64,000 nt of DNA, taken from contig NZ_CP047957.1 in NCBI RefSeq assembly GCF_014280035.1, forward strand, positions 1,426,001 through 1,490,000. Direction: 5' to 3'. Positions 33,385-42,309 of this stretch are shown here, one piece after another. Under the pieces are notes generated by a model. It searched no databases, was not told the origin of the DNA, and saw only the letters and a program-made list of their open reading frames with translations. The position numbers and the translations under genes are program-made. Every line of letters begins with the position of its first letter. Positions within the stretch are counted from its first letter, which is position 1. The DNA comes from Synechococcus sp. A18-25c (GTDB lineage: Bacteria; Cyanobacteriota; Cyanobacteriia; PCC-6307; Cyanobiaceae).

Positions 33385-33945
33385 ATGAACGAATCTGTGC
33401 GAGAACGATTTCAACTTTCACTATTGATTCGTGGAACCTTGGTCTGTGTATATCTAGCCCTGGTGTTCCCTTTACCCCTGATGGCCCCTGAGGATCTGCA
33501 GCCCCTGCTTTGGATTGCAGCCCCCGTTGGTTTGGCCTTGGTGTTGGCCATGCTCAGCGAACAGGTCTCAGTTGATCAATCAGGGATTCAAGTGGGGCAT
33601 CCTGATTGGTGCCGTTGGCTGCTGCGTCGTGGCTGGTCGCTGCCATGGAAAGACGTCAAACGCTTGGTGCCTGTCGGCACCAGCCAGGGAGGAACTGTTT
33701 ACTACATCAAAACTGTGGGACATGGCCACCGACTGCTTCCACAGCGACTGGAACGATTTGATCGATTCCTGTCGATTGTTCAGCAGCAAACAGGTCTTGA
33801 CACGGCATCGATTGGACGGCTGACACCTCCTTGGACGTATCAGTTGTTGTTCAGTCTCTCCTTGGCAATGTTCGTGATCGAAGTGGCCGTTGCGATAGCC
33901 CTTCAGCAGAGATGGTTGGTGATTCCCATGGGCGTTCCAGGCTGA
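33385..33945 (+). CDS. Hypothetical membrane protein
   Basis: A 186-residue protein with two hydrophobic helices near the N-terminus (LVCVYLALVFPLPLM, LLWIAAPVGLALVLAML), a soluble middle part resembling a small beta domain (VSVDQSGIQVGHPDW, then LPWKDVKRLVPV), and a C-terminal helix (LLFSLSLAMFVIEVAVAIAL). The layout resembles bacterial PH-like membrane proteins, an impression only. Likely co-transcribed with 33097-33381. Confidence 0.68.
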   Translation: MNESVRERFQLSLLIRGTLVCVYLALVFPLPLMAPEDLQPLLWIAAPVGLALVLAMLSEQVSVDQSGIQVGHPDWCRWLLRRGWSLPWKDVKRLVPVGTSQGGTVYYIKTVGHGHRLLPQRLERFDRFLSIVQQQTGLDTASIGRLTPPWTYQLLFSLSLAMFVIEVAVAIALQQRWLVIPMGVPG

Positions 33946-33973
33946 TCAAGCCAATGCTGGATACAACACCTGC

Positions 33974-34276
33974 TCAGTCATCGATTGCGTGCTTGCGCTC
34001 ATGCAGCCCATCAAGGCTGTGCAGGATATGGCTGACGAGATCAGCGTTCACCCAGCGGATCATCCCGTCGTCAACGTCGATGATCTGGAAAAGGTTGTGG
34101 TTGTTGGGGTTTCTCGCGCCACCCGTGCAATGGAGAACCTGGCCCATCCACCAATCTTGACTGCACTGAGACCCAGGCGTGGCCTCGTTCTGGACAATCA
34201 CCAGCTGACCTGGCCTGACATTCAGAAAGACAGGTTCCGGCGCCGGGTTGCCTGAAAAAGACTGAGCGAGCATCAC
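33974..34276 (-). CDS. DUF3104 family protein
   Basis: A 100-residue protein with VRPGQLVIVQNE, then CSQDWWMGQVLHCTGGAR and LFQIIDVDDGMIRWVNADLVSHIL. This is the pattern of DUF3104, a small family I know from marine Synechococcus and Prochlorococcus. The beta-rich pattern with a Trp pair looks like a small SH3-like fold. Function unknown. Confidence 0.78.
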   Translation of the reverse strand: MMLAQSFSGNPAPEPVFLNVRPGQLVIVQNEATPGSQCSQDWWMGQVLHCTGGARNPNNHNLFQIIDVDDGMIRWVNADLVSHILHSLDGLHERKHAIDD

Positions 34277-34488
34277 TCCATTGCCAATACATTTGTTCTA
34301 GCCGTGGTCATCGGGCATGGCAAGTACATGGCGAGCCACTGCCTCAACCTCCGTTGATGGTGATGAACGGGCGCGGATTGAACTTGATCCGCGACAACAA
34401 GACCAATCGGAAGCGGATGAGGTGTCATCCCGAGAGACCAATCCTCATCAGGTCCTGCCTCACCCAGCAGGAGGCAGCAAAAGATCCG

Positions 34489-35253
34489 CTACTCCGGCAA
34501 ATTGTCGAGGCTGAATCGATAGCCCTGCTGGCGGACTGTGGTGATTCCGCCACCTTCACCGAGGCCAGCCTGCTCGAGCTTGCGACGCAGCGTCAGCACT
34601 TGGGTATCCACAGATCGGGGTCCACCACTGAACGGAGGCCACGCCATGCGGAGGAGTTCTTGACGACTGCGCACCATCCCCGGCGGCATCAAGAGGGCAC
34701 AAAGCAAGGCGAATTCGCGGGGGCTGAGTTCAACGGGCTGCTCTCGCAACGTGACTTGTCGAAGCAGCAGATGCACTTCCAGGGGCCCCACAGTCACGCG
34801 CTCCTGCAGACCACTCCGCCCGCGCTTGAGAAGCGTGCGACAACGGGCTGCAAGCTCTTCTAGACCAAACGGCTTGCGGAGAACGTCATCGGCTCCATCG
34901 TCCAGGAGGCCAACGACCGGTTCAGCTCCGCTTCTTGCTGTCAGAACAATCACGGGGCAACGCAATTGCTGACCCAGCCTGAGGGCTGAGCTGTGTTCAA
35001 GCAACTCAGCGCTCACCAACAGGTCTGGAGCTTGTTCTTGACAAAGCTCAAGCGCTTCTTCGCAGGATGAAACGGCAGCCGTGAGATGACCATCTTGGCG
35101 AAGGCGCTGAACGAGCACCGTTCGTAGGGTCGGGTGGGGTTCGACCACAAGAATCCGTGCCGGCTCACGTGCAGCGAGTGAAGCCGTGCTTTGCTGCTGC
35201 ACTGGAGCCTGACCGGATCCATGAACGAGAAGATCGTGGGAGGAAGAGGTCAC
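34489..35253 (-). CDS. OmpR/PhoB-type response regulator with degenerate receiver
   Basis: A 254-residue regulator: receiver domain about residues 33-145 and a winged-helix DNA-binding domain about 152-250 (VELSPREFALLCALLM, SVDTQVLTLRRKLEQ, TTVRQQGYRF). In the receiver the acidic pair is replaced by Glu38-Pro39 (VVEPHP) and the phospho-Asp position by Ala82 (DLLVSAELLEHS), while Thr105 and Lys127 are kept. It should therefore not be controlled by standard phosphorylation. An N-terminal extension of 30 residues is Ser/Gln-rich. Confidence 0.88.
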   Translation of the reverse strand: MTSSSHDLLVHGSGQAPVQQQSTASLAAREPARILVVEPHPTLRTVLVQRLRQDGHLTAAVSSCEEALELCQEQAPDLLVSAELLEHSSALRLGQQLRCPVIVLTARSGAEPVVGLLDDGADDVLRKPFGLEELAARCRTLLKRGRSGLQERVTVGPLEVHLLLRQVTLREQPVELSPREFALLCALLMPPGMVRSRQELLRMAWPPFSGGPRSVDTQVLTLRRKLEQAGLGEGGGITTVRQQGYRFSLDNLPE

Positions 35254-35330
35254 ACAGCGTTTGAAAACCGCTTTAGGCTAGAGCCATTATTCTGGCACGC
35301 TGGTAGCAGAGGCTGCCGTCCTCAACAAAG

Positions 35331-35600
35331 ATGACATCCCTTCAGCACCCGGAAGCAATTCGTCACTTCCAGGCTCTGTGTGATGCCTGTCAGGAGTTGA
35401 CCACGCGCTACCACGGTCCGTCAGAACTTCGGCTCTACGCAGACGGCTATCTGCATGCATTGCGTCGGTCTGGGGATCTCGATCCAAGAGAGATGACCAA
35501 GTTGGAGATGTTGATTGAGCGTTGGATTCTTGATCCATCGAGCTTCATTGGCCCGGAAGGAGATGTCAGAACCTTGTATCAACATCCCAATCAGTACTAA
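35331..35600 (+). CDS. DUF6761-like small cyanobacterial protein
   Basis: An 89-residue helical protein with HFQALCDACQELTTRYHG, YADGYLHALRRSGDLD and IERWILDPSSFIGPEGDV, ending YQHPNQY. I associate this with cyanobacterial DUF6761. No function known. Divergent from the degenerate response regulator with 77 bases between them, so both promoters share that gap. Confidence 0.72.
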   Translation: MTSLQHPEAIRHFQALCDACQELTTRYHGPSELRLYADGYLHALRRSGDLDPREMTKLEMLIERWILDPSSFIGPEGDVRTLYQHPNQY

Positions 35601-35614
35601 GACCTGGTCTCGGC

Positions 35615-36505
35615 ATGGCCATCAATCGCCATTCGCTCGAACAGGTTCAGCGCATCCCAGTTCAGGGCGGTGATGTTGAGATTCGCCTCTACCAGCCCCA
35701 TGGGGAGCCAGAACGGACACGAACACCCCTGCTGGTGACCCACGGAGGACCTGGTGGTTCCAGCGTCGGTCTCTATGACGCTTTGCACGCACTGGCAGAC
35801 CAAAGGCCTTTGATCTTTTACGACCAACTCGGATCGTTCTCATCCCCGGCAGAACTGCTGCCTGAGCAAAGAACACTGGAGCGGTTTGCTTTTGAGCCAT
35901 TACAGATTCTCAATCGGCTCGAGATTGAACGCACCTCACTCCTGGGTCACTCCTGGGGTGGAAGTGTGATGACGCAGTTTTGTCTGAATCATCCAGAGCG
36001 CGTCAGTGCCTTGGTGCTCTCATCGCCACTGTTGTCGACACGACGATGGATTGAAGACTGCAACGCGTTGGTAGACAAAATTAAATCTGATTTGGGAAAG
36101 GTTGCTGATATCGATGCTGAGTTTGAACGTCGACATTTTTCAAGAAACAATCAATTCATCAACACACTGCTTGCTGAACGTAGGCGATCCAACACAACTC
36201 TCTACAATCAGATGTGGGGATCTAGTGAATTTGAGCATTCGGGTGTACTTGGAAATCTCGACTTTTTTCCAAGCCTCAACCAAATTTCAATTCCGACCCT
36301 CTTGATTTGCGGTGAATATGACACAGCAACACCAAGAACTCTGCAAGAAGCAAGGGATCAAATTGGGACCAACGCACAACTCAAAGTGTTGCTCGATGCA
36401 GGTCACAAAACCTACATCGATAATAATGCTGACTACATCGAGGTCGTCAAGACATTCTTGGATTCAGGGATCAGCTTGCAAGAGCGATGTCCAGCTTTTC
36501 TTTGA
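35615..36505 (+). CDS. Alpha/beta hydrolase, proline iminopeptidase-like
   Basis: A 296-residue hydrolase with the oxyanion motif HGGPGGSS and the nucleophile elbow GHSWGG (Ser), plus an acid/His pair in ICGEYDTATP and DAGHKTYID. HGGPGGSS and WGG point to the proline iminopeptidase-like group. The N-terminal half has GC content like its neighbours and the second half is more AT-rich. The 3' end overlaps grxD on the opposite strand by 35 bases. Confidence 0.85.
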   Translation: MAINRHSLEQVQRIPVQGGDVEIRLYQPHGEPERTRTPLLVTHGGPGGSSVGLYDALHALADQRPLIFYDQLGSFSSPAELLPEQRTLERFAFEPLQILNRLEIERTSLLGHSWGGSVMTQFCLNHPERVSALVLSSPLLSTRRWIEDCNALVDKIKSDLGKVADIDAEFERRHFSRNNQFINTLLAERRRSNTTLYNQMWGSSEFEHSGVLGNLDFFPSLNQISIPTLLICGEYDTATPRTLQEARDQIGTNAQLKVLLDAGHKTYIDNNADYIEVVKTFLDSGISLQERCPAFL

Positions 36506-36794
36506 GAGTACCGTCGTTGTACATCTCAATCAAGATGTCAGAGCCACCCATGAATTCTCCCTGCACATAAACCTGAGGGATTGTTGGCCAATCTGAAAAC
36601 TCTTTAATACCTTGGCGAATCTCCATGTCGGAGAGAACATCAAAGGTTTCAAAACTCACACCCAATGCATTGAGGATCTGCACCACATTGTTTGAAAATC
36701 CACATTGCGGCATCAGCTTGGTCCCCTTCATGAAAACGAAGACCGGGCTCGACTTAATTAGGCTTTCGATTCGGGTTTGCGTCTGAGTGTCCAT
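36471..36794 (-). CDS. grxD: Monothiol glutaredoxin GrxD (CGFS type)
   Basis: A 107-residue glutaredoxin with the CGFS active site (MPQCGFSNN), preceded by VFVFMKGTKLMPQ and followed by the glutathione-binding WPTIPQVYVQGEFMGGSD. CGFS glutaredoxins bind and pass on Fe-S clusters and act with BolA proteins; the BolA gene lies directly upstream (26 bases). Expected role: Fe-S trafficking and iron sensing in the cytosol. Confidence 0.95.
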   Translation of the reverse strand: MDTQTQTRIESLIKSSPVFVFMKGTKLMPQCGFSNNVVQILNALGVSFETFDVLSDMEIRQGIKEFSDWPTIPQVYVQGEFMGGSDILIEMYNDGTLKEKLDIALAS

Positions 36795-36820
36795 TTTTGA
36801 AAATTTCAGGGTTGGAAAAT

Positions 36821-37054
36821 TTAGGAAGGTGTGGAAGTGTTTAACGCCAAGGCATGAATGGCTTCCGAAGCAAGCTCTTCCTTCAGAGCCCGATACACCA
36901 ACTGGTGCTGACGGATTTTGTTCAGACCATCAAATGCCGTAGAGACCACACTGACCTGGAGGTGGTCACCGCCACCGGTGAGGTCCTCAACGCTCACTTG
37001 AGCGTCGGGAATGGCACGACGGATCGCGGAGCAGACGGCGTCCGGCTGGACCAT
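36821..37054 (-). CDS. bolA: BolA-family protein
   Basis: A 77-residue BolA homologue ([31 protein letters not shown], then [21 protein letters not shown] and HALALNT). The conserved GGGDHLQ and RHQLVY-type words are present; here IRQHQLVY. With GrxD, directly downstream on the same strand, it forms the usual Grx-BolA [2Fe-2S] pair. Confidence 0.93.
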   Translation of the reverse strand: MVQPDAVCSAIRRAIPDAQVSVEDLTGGGDHLQVSVVSTAFDGLNKIRQHQLVYRALKEELASEAIHALALNTSTPS

Positions 37055-37111
37055 GAACTCATGGAGTGAACTGACCCGATGCTGGCAGATGGAGGCAGAT
37101 GCCGGCTGGCA

Positions 37112-37660
37112 TCACTCCAAAGCACTGGCCCCACGGTATGGGGTTTCGACGAATCCAAGTTCGATCAAGCTCTGATAGGCCTTTTGACCTTCCGGCTTAG
37201 CGGGAGTCATCAGACGAACAACCTCCACCAGTACCGGAACAGCGATTTCCGGCTGACCTTGGCGGCGGAACAGGGCTGCAAGACGAAGATTGGTCTGGGC
37301 CAGAAGCACGAGCGCTTCGCGTCCTTTGGTGTCCATCTCGCGAGGAATTCGGGCATCAAGGCCACGGAACGCGCCGGACAGATCGCGATAAAACGCCAGC
37401 AATTGCTTAGAAGCTGTTCTGGCGTTGTCGTAATCCTTTTTGGCTTGCACAAGGTTGCCTGCTGCCACAGCGGCGTCACCGCGCTCGATCAGAGACTCAA
37501 CAGCTGAAACGTTGAAACCAGAACCGCTTGACGCCAGAACCTTGGTGGCTGCACTGGGGGACTCTGACGCCGACTGAGCCATGGCTGGACTGGCGATCAA
37601 GCCTGCCGTCAGGGCTAACGCTGAACAGAAGAGGCGTGAACGCATGGAACCAGGTTTCAT
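37112..37660 (-). CDS. Conserved secreted/lumenal cyanobacterial protein
   Basis: A 182-residue protein with a signal peptide (MRSRLFCSALALTAGLIASPAMAQS). The mature part is helical, with ESLIERGDAAVAAGNLVQAKKDYDNARTA and TNLRLAALFRRQGQPEIAVPVLVEVVRLM, which resembles tetratricopeptide-like helices. I recall it as a cyanobacterium-specific conserved protein. Start at 37660; an alternative is 37645. Ends 58 bases before bolA on the same strand. Confidence 0.75.
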   Translation of the reverse strand: MKPGSMRSRLFCSALALTAGLIASPAMAQSASESPSAATKVLASSGSGFNVSAVESLIERGDAAVAAGNLVQAKKDYDNARTASKQLLAFYRDLSGAFRGLDARIPREMDTKGREALVLLAQTNLRLAALFRRQGQPEIAVPVLVEVVRLMTPAKPEGQKAYQSLIELGFVETPYRGASALE

Positions 37661-37670
37661 TGCGCGGACT

Positions 37671-38456
37671 TTACGTGCAATGGAGTGGTCGATCGATACA
37701 TTCCCGGGCCGCTTGTTCAGCCGTATGCATGCTGGCGGCCAGTTCATGGTTAAAACGAAGAGTTTCGTCTTTGCCTTTTCCTTGAACCGACAGTGCAGGA
37801 GCGAAGCAAATGGCCGAACGACTGCGAGGACCAGGTCGGGCTGGGTTGTAGGCAAGTCCCACTGGAACAACTTGCACATTCACGCCATGTCGATGCGCCA
37901 GCTGCGCAAGACGCACCAAACCCTGTTCGAGTTTGATCGGATCATCTGTGCGGTTGATCCGGCCTTCAGGGAACACCACCAGTTGTTGGCCACTTTCAAG
38001 CAAATCCAACGCGAAACGCAGGGTGGTCAACGACGGTTTCTGTTGATCAACAGCAAAGCAACCAAGCCGGTGCAGAAACCATCCCTGCAGGCCTGACATC
38101 TCGGTGCGGGTGACCATGAAGCGGCAATCACGACCCGTCACACGACGACCAGCGGCCATCGGGATCATCAGCGCGTCCCAACGGGCTCGATGGGTGGGCG
38201 CCAGAAGGACGGGGCCTTGTTTGGGAAGATTTTCAGCACCAAGCACCGTGCGGCCACGCAGGTAATGCAGGGCCACGTCTTGGGTGAGGATCATGGCCAA
38301 GGGTGCCCAAAACGGATTGATATCCGTTTCAAGAGCTGATGCACGTGTCGCCAGGGTGCTGGACACCGCCTTGGTCCGAACTTCCACTTCCAAGAAAGTA
38401 CTGGTGAGAATCCGACTGAATCCGTTCGGCTGGGCAGTTGATCCTTCGGCCGTCAC
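37671..38456 (-). CDS. 1-acyl-glycerol-3-phosphate acyltransferase-like (PlsC family)
   Basis: An acyltransferase with the H-x4-D motif in THRARWDALM, the FPEGRINRT glycerol-binding block, and a late conserved VVPVGLAYNP. It joins fatty acids to glycerol-3-phosphate derivatives in membrane lipid synthesis, or belongs to a related subfamily. The start is uncertain: a GTG at 38456 (261 residues) avoids overlap with pdxJ, which starts at 38501 on the other strand; an ATG further in (MILTQDVALHY) is also possible. Confidence 0.82.
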   Translation of the reverse strand: MTAEGSTAQPNGFSRILTSTFLEVEVRTKAVSSTLATRASALETDINPFWAPLAMILTQDVALHYLRGRTVLGAENLPKQGPVLLAPTHRARWDALMIPMAAGRRVTGRDCRFMVTRTEMSGLQGWFLHRLGCFAVDQQKPSLTTLRFALDLLESGQQLVVFPEGRINRTDDPIKLEQGLVRLAQLAHRHGVNVQVVPVGLAYNPARPGPRSRSAICFAPALSVQGKGKDETLRFNHELAASMHTAEQAARECIDRPLHCT

Positions 38457-38500
38457 ACGGGTTGAGCTGAATAGGATTCGAGCTTCGTTGAGACCGTGTT

Positions 38501-39241
38501 GTGGCCAGCCTTGGCGTGAATATTGACCACATTGCCAACGTGCGCCAAGCCCGGCGCACCGTTGAACCTGATCCAGTTCCAATGGCCCTCTTGGCGGAAC
38601 TGGGTGGAGCTGATGGAATCACCGTTCACCTGCGTGAAGATCGGCGCCACATCCAAGACAGGGACGTTGAACTGTTAAGGCAAACGGTTCGAAGCCGTTT
38701 AAACCTGGAGATGGCTGCAACAGAGGAGATGGTCTCCATTGCCCTGCGGATCCAACCCGACATGGTGACGCTTGTGCCGGAACGGCGCGAAGAGGTCACC
38801 ACCGAAGGCGGCCTCGATGTGGCAATGCAGCAGGGAACGCTGAGCGACATGATTCAGCGGCTGCAGGCTGCTGGTATTCCCGTCAGCCTGTTCGTTGATC
38901 CCGATCCAGCTCAACTCAAAGCCTGTGCAGACTCAGGGGCGCGTTGGGTTGAACTCCACACAGGCACTTATGCGGAAGCTGACTGGCAACATCAACCGCA
39001 GGAACTCGCCAGGCTGACGGAGGCCACGGCGTGGGCTCGATCGATGGGGCTGAGAGTGAACGCCGGGCATGGCCTCACCTACCAGAACGTGGAGCCCATC
39101 GCGGCCATTGAGGGGATGGAGGAGTTGAACATCGGTCACACCATCATTGCCAGGGCGTTAGCCGTCGGCTTGAAAGCTGCTGTGAGTGAAATGCGCGCTT
39201 TGGTACAGAATCCCCGGCGTGAGCCCTTGTTTGGAAGCTGA
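38501..39241 (+). CDS. pdxJ: Pyridoxine 5'-phosphate synthase PdxJ
   Basis: A 246-residue enzyme that closes the ring of vitamin B6 from 3-amino-1-hydroxyacetone phosphate and deoxyxylulose phosphate. Family blocks: [67 protein letters not shown] and [11 protein letters not shown]. Complete in length, start GTG at 38501. Divergent from plsC; ycf54 follows after 5 bases. Confidence 0.95.
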   Translation: MASLGVNIDHIANVRQARRTVEPDPVPMALLAELGGADGITVHLREDRRHIQDRDVELLRQTVRSRLNLEMAATEEMVSIALRIQPDMVTLVPERREEVTTEGGLDVAMQQGTLSDMIQRLQAAGIPVSLFVDPDPAQLKACADSGARWVELHTGTYAEADWQHQPQELARLTEATAWARSMGLRVNAGHGLTYQNVEPIAAIEGMEELNIGHTIIARALAVGLKAAVSEMRALVQNPRREPLFGS

Positions 39242-39246
39242 GCGCC

Positions 39247-39567
39247 ATGACCGTGTACCACTTCGTTGCTGCAAGCGAGCGCTTTCTGACCCAAGAGGAG
39301 CCGCTTGAGGAGGTTCTCAAAGAACGCCGTCGCCACTACGCCGAAGAGAACAAGGACATTGACTTCTGGCTGGTTCGGCAGCCCGTGTTTCTTGACAGCC
39401 CAAGCCTGTCTGACATCAAAGGCCAACTGCCCCAGCCTGCTGCAGCGGTGGTTTCCACTGACGCCAAATTCATTACCTTCTTGAAGCTGCGACTTGAGTT
39501 TGTCCTCCAAGGGACATTCGAGGCACCCACGGATGTGATCCCCGATCCGCTGGCATCAGCCAGCTGA
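39247..39567 (+). CDS. ycf54: Ycf54, accessory factor of the Mg-protoporphyrin ester cyclase
   Basis: A 106-residue protein with YHFVAASERFL, EEPLEEVLKERRRHYAEENK, IDFWLVRQPVFLD, PAAAVVSTDAKFITFLKLRL and the end VIPDPLASAS, the full Ycf54 pattern. Ycf54 binds AcsF (here at 8456-9538) and is needed for ring-E formation in chlorophyll synthesis. Close behind pdxJ (5 bases). Confidence 0.93.
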   Translation: MTVYHFVAASERFLTQEEPLEEVLKERRRHYAEENKDIDFWLVRQPVFLDSPSLSDIKGQLPQPAAAVVSTDAKFITFLKLRLEFVLQGTFEAPTDVIPDPLASAS

Positions 39568-39702
39568 ATCTTTGCCCATCTGGCGCTGTGACGCTCAACA
39601 TGCTGCGTTGGATGCGCCCATCCATGGGCTTGACGCAATCACAACAAGGGCCAACACAGGACAAATGATCTGACCAGAGCTAAAAAAGCTCGGTGTTGAT
39701 TA

Positions 39703-39858
39703 ATGACCATGGAGTCTCGCGACGAACAGGACAACACGGTTGAACTCAGCCCTGAACTAGTGGCGGTGCTGGACAAGCGACAGCGTGAGTGGGGCACCAA
39801 CAGCAGAGGTGAAGTGGTGGAGATGCTTTTGGGGTGGATGAAAAAAAAGGCGAGTTGA
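39703..39858 (+). CDS. Small ribbon-helix-helix-like protein
   Basis: A 51-residue protein starting MTMESRDEQDN. VELSPELVAVLDKRQREWG + TNSRGEVVEMLLGWM has the beta-helix-helix pattern of small ribbon-helix-helix (CopG/Arc-type) DNA-binding proteins. Ends MKKKAS. Too short for firm assignment; a regulator or an antitoxin-like protein is possible, but no toxin gene lies next to it. Confidence 0.5.
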   Translation: MTMESRDEQDNTVELSPELVAVLDKRQREWGTNSRGEVVEMLLGWMKKKAS

Positions 39859-39951
39859 CATCAGGCACGCCAATTCCCAGGGTGCTTGAAGGGAACCATC
39901 GAGATCCGCCACTCCAAGACATCCTGAGAAAGCTCGCTGCAAAATGGCAGT

Positions 39952-40146
39952 ATGAACAAAACATTTCGGGCACCGATCCACTCGATTGCCGTAGCTCTGC
40001 TGTCGATGGCTGTGATTGTTTTAGCCATCAAAGAGCCGAAGGACTGCGTGAACAACTCCAACGAAGGAGTGGTACCAAGTGCTCCGTCAGCACCAACTTC
40101 AACAGGAACAAGTTCAGCTGGACAGCGGGAATTGCGGAAATTCTAA
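39952..40146 (+). CDS. Small membrane-anchored or secreted protein
   Basis: A 64-residue protein with a single N-terminal hydrophobic segment (SIAVALLSMAVIVLAI) and a Ser/Pro/Thr-rich tail with one Cys. No recognised relatives. Confidence 0.45.
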   Translation: MNKTFRAPIHSIAVALLSMAVIVLAIKEPKDCVNNSNEGVVPSAPSAPTSTGTSSAGQRELRKF

Positions 40147-40690
40147 TCAGTGAAAAGATCATCGACTGACGATCAATACCTGAGGCTTTTTGGCAATCGA
40201 TAATGGCATATAAAACGCATTTATCCTTTCAATCTGGAAAACAAAATCTGCCCACTAATCGCCACTTCTCGAGAATCTTTTCAGTGGCACACACTCAATG
40301 GCAATGAATGACAAGACCATCGCTCCGGCGTAATAAGTTGAATTGGCAACCATCAACGAGCGCCAGCTTATGCAACGATCCTTCTCGGAAGTAGCCCGAA
40401 TCGAGCTCCATTCGTCATTCTTTTGATTAAATCAAGGATTGATTTGTTTCATTCCTGACAACCCGTGGGAATTGACACTAGAAAGACCAGGAATGATTGA
40501 ATCAGTTGTACTTTCTTCTCCTCCTGGCATTGCTGGGTCCAAAGAGTCTGAGATCGTGGATCATGAACGAGCGTTGAGATGATCAGATGGTCATAAAAAC
40601 GGCAACCGTTGCTTCTGATGATCACGACGCTTTGACCCTTTGGGTAAAATATTCTTTGCAATGAGCTTGAATCAACTCAAAACGGTCGCT
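40147..40690. other. Mostly gene-free stretch
   Basis: About 540 bases. A 70-codon minus-strand frame at 40449-40661 (MQRIFYPKGQSVVIIRSNGC...) is the only sizeable one; it has no recognisable domain and I rate it at about 25 percent. No terminator, RNA or repeat is obvious. Confidence 0.4.
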
Positions 40691-41179
40691 TCACTCTTTA
40701 GCAGGCGGATTCACCAACGCAGAAGGAACCTGCCCAGCACAGGCTAAACATCCTCCGTTGATTCGATAAGGAGCCAGATGATTGCGAAGACAACGAGTCC
40801 CCCGGAAGAAGTGAAGTTCTCCCAACTCTCGAGCATGAGCATCGGTGAATGGCATCCTCAACCAGGCATCAGGCACTTGGCCGACCAGCCGTTCTCGATT
40901 CTCTTTAGCCTGATTGCGTCGTTCAACCTCCTCGCGATCATTCTTCGCGTAGACGCCTTCAACCTGCAATTCCTTTGAACATTCGAGACAAGCCGTCACC
41001 ACTGGCTTTCGTCGAGTTGTGTTGTGCGAAAGCTTGTCACTCGGAACTTCTCTTTCTCGACCACAAACACAACGACACCACCAATACGCATTGCCACTCT
41101 TGGTTCTGCGTTCAGACGACCTCACAACAGTGAGACGTCCATAGACTTCTCCGACACGATTTCTTGGCTTTGATGGCAT
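40691..41179 (-). CDS. Cys-rich zinc-ribbon-like protein
   Basis: A 162-residue basic protein. VGEVYGRLTVVRSSERRTKSG + WWCRCVCGREREVPSDKL resembles the G-x-x-Y-G-x-L-T-V N-terminal domain of phage and mobile-element DNA-binding proteins (often linked to HNH or AP2 domains). Four to six cysteines in CRCVCG, CLEC and CLACAG could bind zinc. The C-terminal half (PFTDAHARELGELHFFRGTRC) shows no nuclease motif that I recognise. Possible remnant of a mobile element. Confidence 0.6.
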   Translation of the reverse strand: MPSKPRNRVGEVYGRLTVVRSSERRTKSGNAYWWCRCVCGREREVPSDKLSHNTTRRKPVVTACLECSKELQVEGVYAKNDREEVERRNQAKENRERLVGQVPDAWLRMPFTDAHARELGELHFFRGTRCLRNHLAPYRINGGCLACAGQVPSALVNPPAKE

Positions 41180-41222
41180 CAGAGACTCTCAATCAAGGAC
41201 ATAGGAGACAGTCACATCACTC

Positions 41223-41753
41223 TTAAGGCTCGATCGAACGACGCCCCCAATGCTGTGGCCAAAGAACGACGACACCAAAGGCAATCATTGAACCAATGCA
41301 TGACTCAGCCAATCGAAGCAGGGCATTGACCATGGGATTCAGTGCTGAATCCAAACTTGCTGTCACCATCACAACAAGAACAGTGATGGCTGACAGTCGG
41401 CTGAAATTTGGACAATTCAAACTTGTGCAGATCAGTCCTGTGATGAGAACAGACAACCCAAGCCCGATGGCACTGAATTTGAACAATGTGAGATAAAGAC
41501 CACTGACCAAAGCACCAATAGCGGAACCGACAATCCTAAGAAACGCAGAGCTGGTGGTTTCACGCCGAGTTGCCTGAATCACAACAACCACTGAGATGGC
41601 AGACCATAAACCACCGATCTTCGGTAAATAGTCAGGAAATAAAGCAGTAAAACGAAAGCCAACCGAGTAAGCCAGTAAAGCCCCAAGTGCCAATTGCGCT
41701 GACAGAATCAGTTGTTCGTGTCGGTTTTGTCGCTTTTTTGTTGGATTAGCCAC
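41223..41753 (-). CDS. FUSC-like membrane protein
   Basis: A 176-residue protein with five or six hydrophobic segments (LALGALLAYSVGF, GLWSAISVVVVIQATRRET, IVGSAIGALVSGLYLTLF, LSAITVLVVMVTASL and a last one near LRLAESCIGSMIAFGVVVLWP). The RLAESCIGSMIA/WP end and the RETTSSAFLRIVG loop are typical of the membrane half of FUSC/aromatic acid exporter proteins. There is no soluble half, so it is a short version. Confidence 0.75.
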   Translation of the reverse strand: MANPTKKRQNRHEQLILSAQLALGALLAYSVGFRFTALFPDYLPKIGGLWSAISVVVVIQATRRETTSSAFLRIVGSAIGALVSGLYLTLFKFSAIGLGLSVLITGLICTSLNCPNFSRLSAITVLVVMVTASLDSALNPMVNALLRLAESCIGSMIAFGVVVLWPQHWGRRSIEP

Positions 41754-42044
41754 CTAGCACTCCAGCGATCAGGATCACAACGATCAAATCAACGTTAAGG
41801 CAAAATTCATAGGTGAACAACAGATTTGTCTCAGAGCACCAAGTGTGACCGTTTAGCGCACAGCAAAAGGCTGCAACGGTGAGACAACTGATTCAGTGAG
41901 TCATTGGAAGCAACAAAACACATCAAAACGCTTGTCCGGAAGCCCGTGCGCCTTGTGTGGTCAGTGGGAACCAATGTGAATCAGTGGATTAATTTCACGC
42001 GGAAGTCAAATCGCTGATCCAATTTCAATGCCTGTTTGAGCAAC

Positions 42045-42254
42045 ATGTCAGGTACGAATCCAGTGACCAACAACTCAGCCACCGCAGCAAACGACAGTCT
42101 GAGCAGTAACAGTTGCAACGGCACAACGTTGGATGAAACCGTGATGATCTCTTATCGCTCAGACACCATGGAAATCCTCACTGCTTTAGCCATCCTTCCT
42201 TTCCTTGCAGCTCTTGTCGTGGGAGCCCGTGAAGCGGAAGACGAGCAGATCTGA
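42045..42254 (+). CDS. Small one-helix protein
   Basis: A 69-residue protein: a Ser/Asn/Thr-rich N-terminal part, then one helix (MEILTALAILPFLAALVVGA) and an acidic end REAEDEQI. The Met at the start of the helix could also be the true start, giving a 28-residue membrane peptide. Not recognised. Confidence 0.4.
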   Translation: MSGTNPVTNNSATAANDSLSSNSCNGTTLDETVMISYRSDTMEILTALAILPFLAALVVGAREAEDEQI

Positions 42255-42309
42255 GCTGTGGCCCCAATCGCTGCGCCATGGCTATGCCTGAAGTGCGATT
42301 TCCACTGGC

